Shown piece by piece: positions 7,047 to 8,365 of a stretch of DNA of 8,365 nt. This stretch comes from Bacteroidota bacterium. Its GTDB lineage: Bacteria > Bacteroidota > Bacteroidia > Bacteroidales > UBA10428. How positions within the stretch are numbered: position 1 is the first letter of the stretch; each line of letters opens with the position of its first letter. The stretch lies in contig JAGDMB010000089.1 in the NCBI GenBank assembly GCA_017860375.1, forward strand, positions 1 to 8,365, in the 5' to 3' direction. The position numbers were made by a program, and so were the translations under genes. The notes beneath the pieces were generated by a model, which was not told where the DNA came from, did no database searches, and was given only the letters and a program-made list of their open reading frames with translations.

Positions 7047-7802
7047 TTATCCTTTCTTTTTTGAACCAAAAAGACGGAAACGGAACAAACCGGTTTTCTG
7101 CAAGAAATACATCAGCGATACATTGAGCACGCCCACGCCGTATTTCACGCTGCGTGCAATGTTGATAGAGGAGGCTTCCTCAAAATATTTCGTCGGACAC
7201 GTAATCTCTGCTATCTCAAAACCCGCATAAAAGATCTGGGCCAGCAACTGATTATCGAATACAAAATCATCAGAATTGCTGTTGTAATCAACCGATTTCA
7301 GGACATTCGCGGTAAAAGCACGATACCCGGTATGGTATTCCGAGAGTTTCTGGTTCATGAGAATATTCTGGGTCATGGTCAGCAGCCGGTTGGCAATATA
7401 CTTGTATACGGGCATGCCCCCCTTTCTGGCCCCTTTGCCCAGGATACGCGAGCCCAGGACCACTTCGTACAGACCGTTTGATATCAGATAGCACATGGAA
7501 TGGATTAGCTTCGGTGTATACTGGTAGTCGGGGTGCAGCATGACCACAATATCCGATCCGATTTCCAGGGCTTTGTCATAGCATGATTTCTGGTTGCCAC
7601 CGTATCCCTTGTTTTGAGCATGAACGACAATATGCTTTATCCCCAGTTGCCGCGCTTTTTCGATCGTTTTGTCGTGGCTGAGATCATCCACCAGTATCAC
7701 GTTATCCACTATATCAAAAGGGATCTCACGGTAGGTTTGTTCCAGCGTTTTCTCTGCATTATAGGCCGGCAGCACAACGGTTATTGTTTTGTCACGAATC
7801 AT
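7047..7802 (-). CDS. Family 2 glycosyltransferase, dolichyl/polyprenyl-phosphate mannose synthase-like
   Basis: A 251-residue GT-A-fold family 2 glycosyltransferase. Visible motifs are VVLPAYNAEKTL (9-20), the nucleotide-binding ILVDDLSHDKT (36-46; Asp39, Asp40), the DxD-equivalent HPDYQYTP (90-97; Asp92), VLGSR (115-119), and HTGYRAF (157-163). These match the dolichyl-phosphate mannose synthase / polyprenyl-phosphate sugar transferase group, which moves a sugar from a nucleotide donor onto a lipid phosphate at the inner face of the membrane. There is no signal peptide and no strong C-terminal membrane pair; the end is basic (RFRLFGSKKKG) and could touch the membrane. The start ATG at 7802 yields the normal N-terminus of the family. 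It is the first gene of the minus-strand run, 56 bp before the DUF1080 start. A functional link to the downstream secreted enzymes is not apparent; it may just share their transcript. The donor and acceptor cannot be read from sequence. Confidence 0.88.
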   Translation of the reverse strand: MIRDKTITVVLPAYNAEKTLEQTYREIPFDIVDNVILVDDLSHDKTIEKARQLGIKHIVVHAQNKGYGGNQKSCYDKALEIGSDIVVMLHPDYQYTPKLIHSMCYLISNGLYEVVLGSRILGKGARKGGMPVYKYIANRLLTMTQNILMNQKLSEYHTGYRAFTANVLKSVDYNSNSDDFVFDNQLLAQIFYAGFEIAEITCPTKYFEEASSINIARSVKYGVGVLNVSLMYFLQKTGLFRFRLFGSKKKG

Positions 7803-7821
7803 GGGATCTCACATTTCAGGA

Positions 7822-7850
7822 TAAAAATAGGCGAAAAACAAGAAAACAAA
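7822..7850 (-). promoter_or_regulatory. Possible promoter for the minus-strand gene run
   Basis: On the minus strand TTTG (7850-7847) is followed after 17 bases by TATTTTTA (7829-7822), one mismatch from the Bacteroidetes -7 consensus TAnnTTTG. It lies about 20 bases before the glycosyltransferase ATG. Spacing is two bases short of the usual 19, so this is a weak call; it is the only candidate I see in the divergent region on this strand. Confidence 0.3.
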
Positions 7851-7870
7851 CCATCGCGGAAGGTGAAAAA

Positions 7871-7900
7871 TTGCAGAAGAATTTTTTTTAAATACCTTTG
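7871..7900 (+). promoter_or_regulatory. Bacteroidetes-type promoter of galK
   Basis: TTG (7871-7873, preceded by A) is followed after exactly 19 bases by TACCTTTG (7893-7900), a perfect TAnnTTTG -7 element. This is the primary sigma factor promoter layout of Bacteroidota. The expected transcription start is a few bases after 7900, giving a leader of roughly 15-20 bases to the galK ATG at 7924. The spacer contains a run of eight T (7882-7889). Confidence 0.75.
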
Positions 7901-7923
7901 CTCTTCATAAAAACCCGGAAACA

Positions 7924-8365
7924 ATGGATATCAAAGCACTTAAAATAGATTTTTCCCAACGTTACGGCCTTTCATCCACAGCTTCCTTTATATATTTCGC
8001 CCCCGGCAGGGTAAATCTCATTGGTGAGCACACCGACTACAACGGGGGGTACGTATTTCCCTGTGCCTTAAATTTCGGCACATACCTGGCGGTAAGAAAA
8101 AGCGATGACGATACGGTAAAGCTGGCATCACTGAATTTCGATTATACCGCCCAGGTAAAACTTTCGGAGATTCAAAGGAAACACGAAGACCAGTGGGTGA
8201 ATTATCCGCTGGGTGTTATCAATGAATTCCTGAAACTTGGTGTGAAGATCAGCGGCTTTGAGATGCTGTATTACGGGAATGTCCCCAACGGAGCCGGACT
8301 TTCTTCATCGGCCTCCATTGAGATCGCAACAGCCCTGGCGATCAATGAGCTTTGTTATGCCGGCC
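7924..8365 (+). CDS. galK: Galactokinase, N-terminal part (3' end outside window)
   Basis: The first 147 codons of galactokinase, the cytoplasmic GHMP-family kinase that phosphorylates galactose at C1 in the Leloir pathway. The galactokinase signature GRVNLIGEHTDYNGG lies at residues 28-42, with Arg29, Glu35, His36 and Asp38 in their usual places, and the GHMP ATP-binding loop PNGAGLSSSAS lies at 121-131. These two together identify galactokinase over other GHMP kinases. The ATG at 7924 gives a standard N-terminus (MDIKALKIDFSQRYG) and is preceded by GGAA (7917-7920), a weak ribosome-binding site, and a good promoter at 7871-7900. The catalytic Asp further along the chain lies outside the window. 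The gene is divergent from the glycosyltransferase run; its role is general galactose use rather than a clear part of the cluster. Confidence 0.95.
   Translation, partial: MDIKALKIDFSQRYGLSSTASFIYFAPGRVNLIGEHTDYNGGYVFPCALNFGTYLAVRKSDDDTVKLASLNFDYTAQVKLSEIQRKHEDQWVNYPLGVINEFLKLGVKISGFEMLYYGNVPNGAGLSSSASIEIATALAINELCYAG

Noticed and set aside
7803..7923. Operator or riboswitch in the divergent region before galK
   Set aside because: Only the promoter elements stand out; I see no clear inverted repeat or structured leader in the roughly 120 bases.

Overview
The window looks like a chromosomal segment from a plant-polysaccharide-degrading member of the Bacteroidota. Four things point there: a type IX secretion (T9SS) C-terminal sorting domain on a glycoside hydrolase; a ProS C-terminus of the type usual in Bacteroidetes; promoter elements of the Bacteroidetes form (TTG-N19-TAnnTTTG upstream of galK); and start sites without strong Shine-Dalgarno sequences. 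The genus cannot be fixed from the sequence alone.

Layout. Positions 1-232 (+) hold the 3' end of prolyl-tRNA synthetase. About 120 bp separate it from a convergent block of five minus-strand genes, read from right to left: a family 2 glycosyltransferase (7047-7802), a secreted protein with two tandem DUF1080 / 3-keto-disaccharide hydrolase domains (5608-6990), a Tat-exported Gfo/Idh/MocA oxidoreductase (4178-5524), a secreted DUF6807 ('PmoA-like') protein (3068-4159), and a large modular GH9 cellulase with Ig-like, CBM6 and T9SS sorting domains (356-3025). Gaps between these genes are 18 to 83 bp, so the last four, and possibly all five, could be co-transcribed. A divergent intergenic region of about 120 bp then leads to the 5' part of galactokinase galK (+, 7924 to the window end), which has a good Bacteroidetes-type promoter.

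How the genes may work together. The GH9 enzyme would be displayed or released at the cell surface and cut beta-1,4-glucans. The resulting oligosaccharides could enter the periplasm, where the Gfo/Idh/MocA enzyme could oxidise a sugar to its 3-keto form and the DUF1080 protein could then break the glycosidic bond of the 3-keto-glycoside. The DUF6807 protein is the least understood member and sits between the oxidoreductase and the cellulase. This pathway is inferred from domain families and gene order, not shown directly. The most interesting parts are the combination of a classical cellulase with a putative oxidative (3-keto) cleavage set, the doubled DUF1080 domain, the unusual nucleotide-binding loop of the oxidoreductase, and the DUF6807 protein of unknown function. 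There is no RNA gene, CRISPR array, insertion sequence or other mobile element that I can support.
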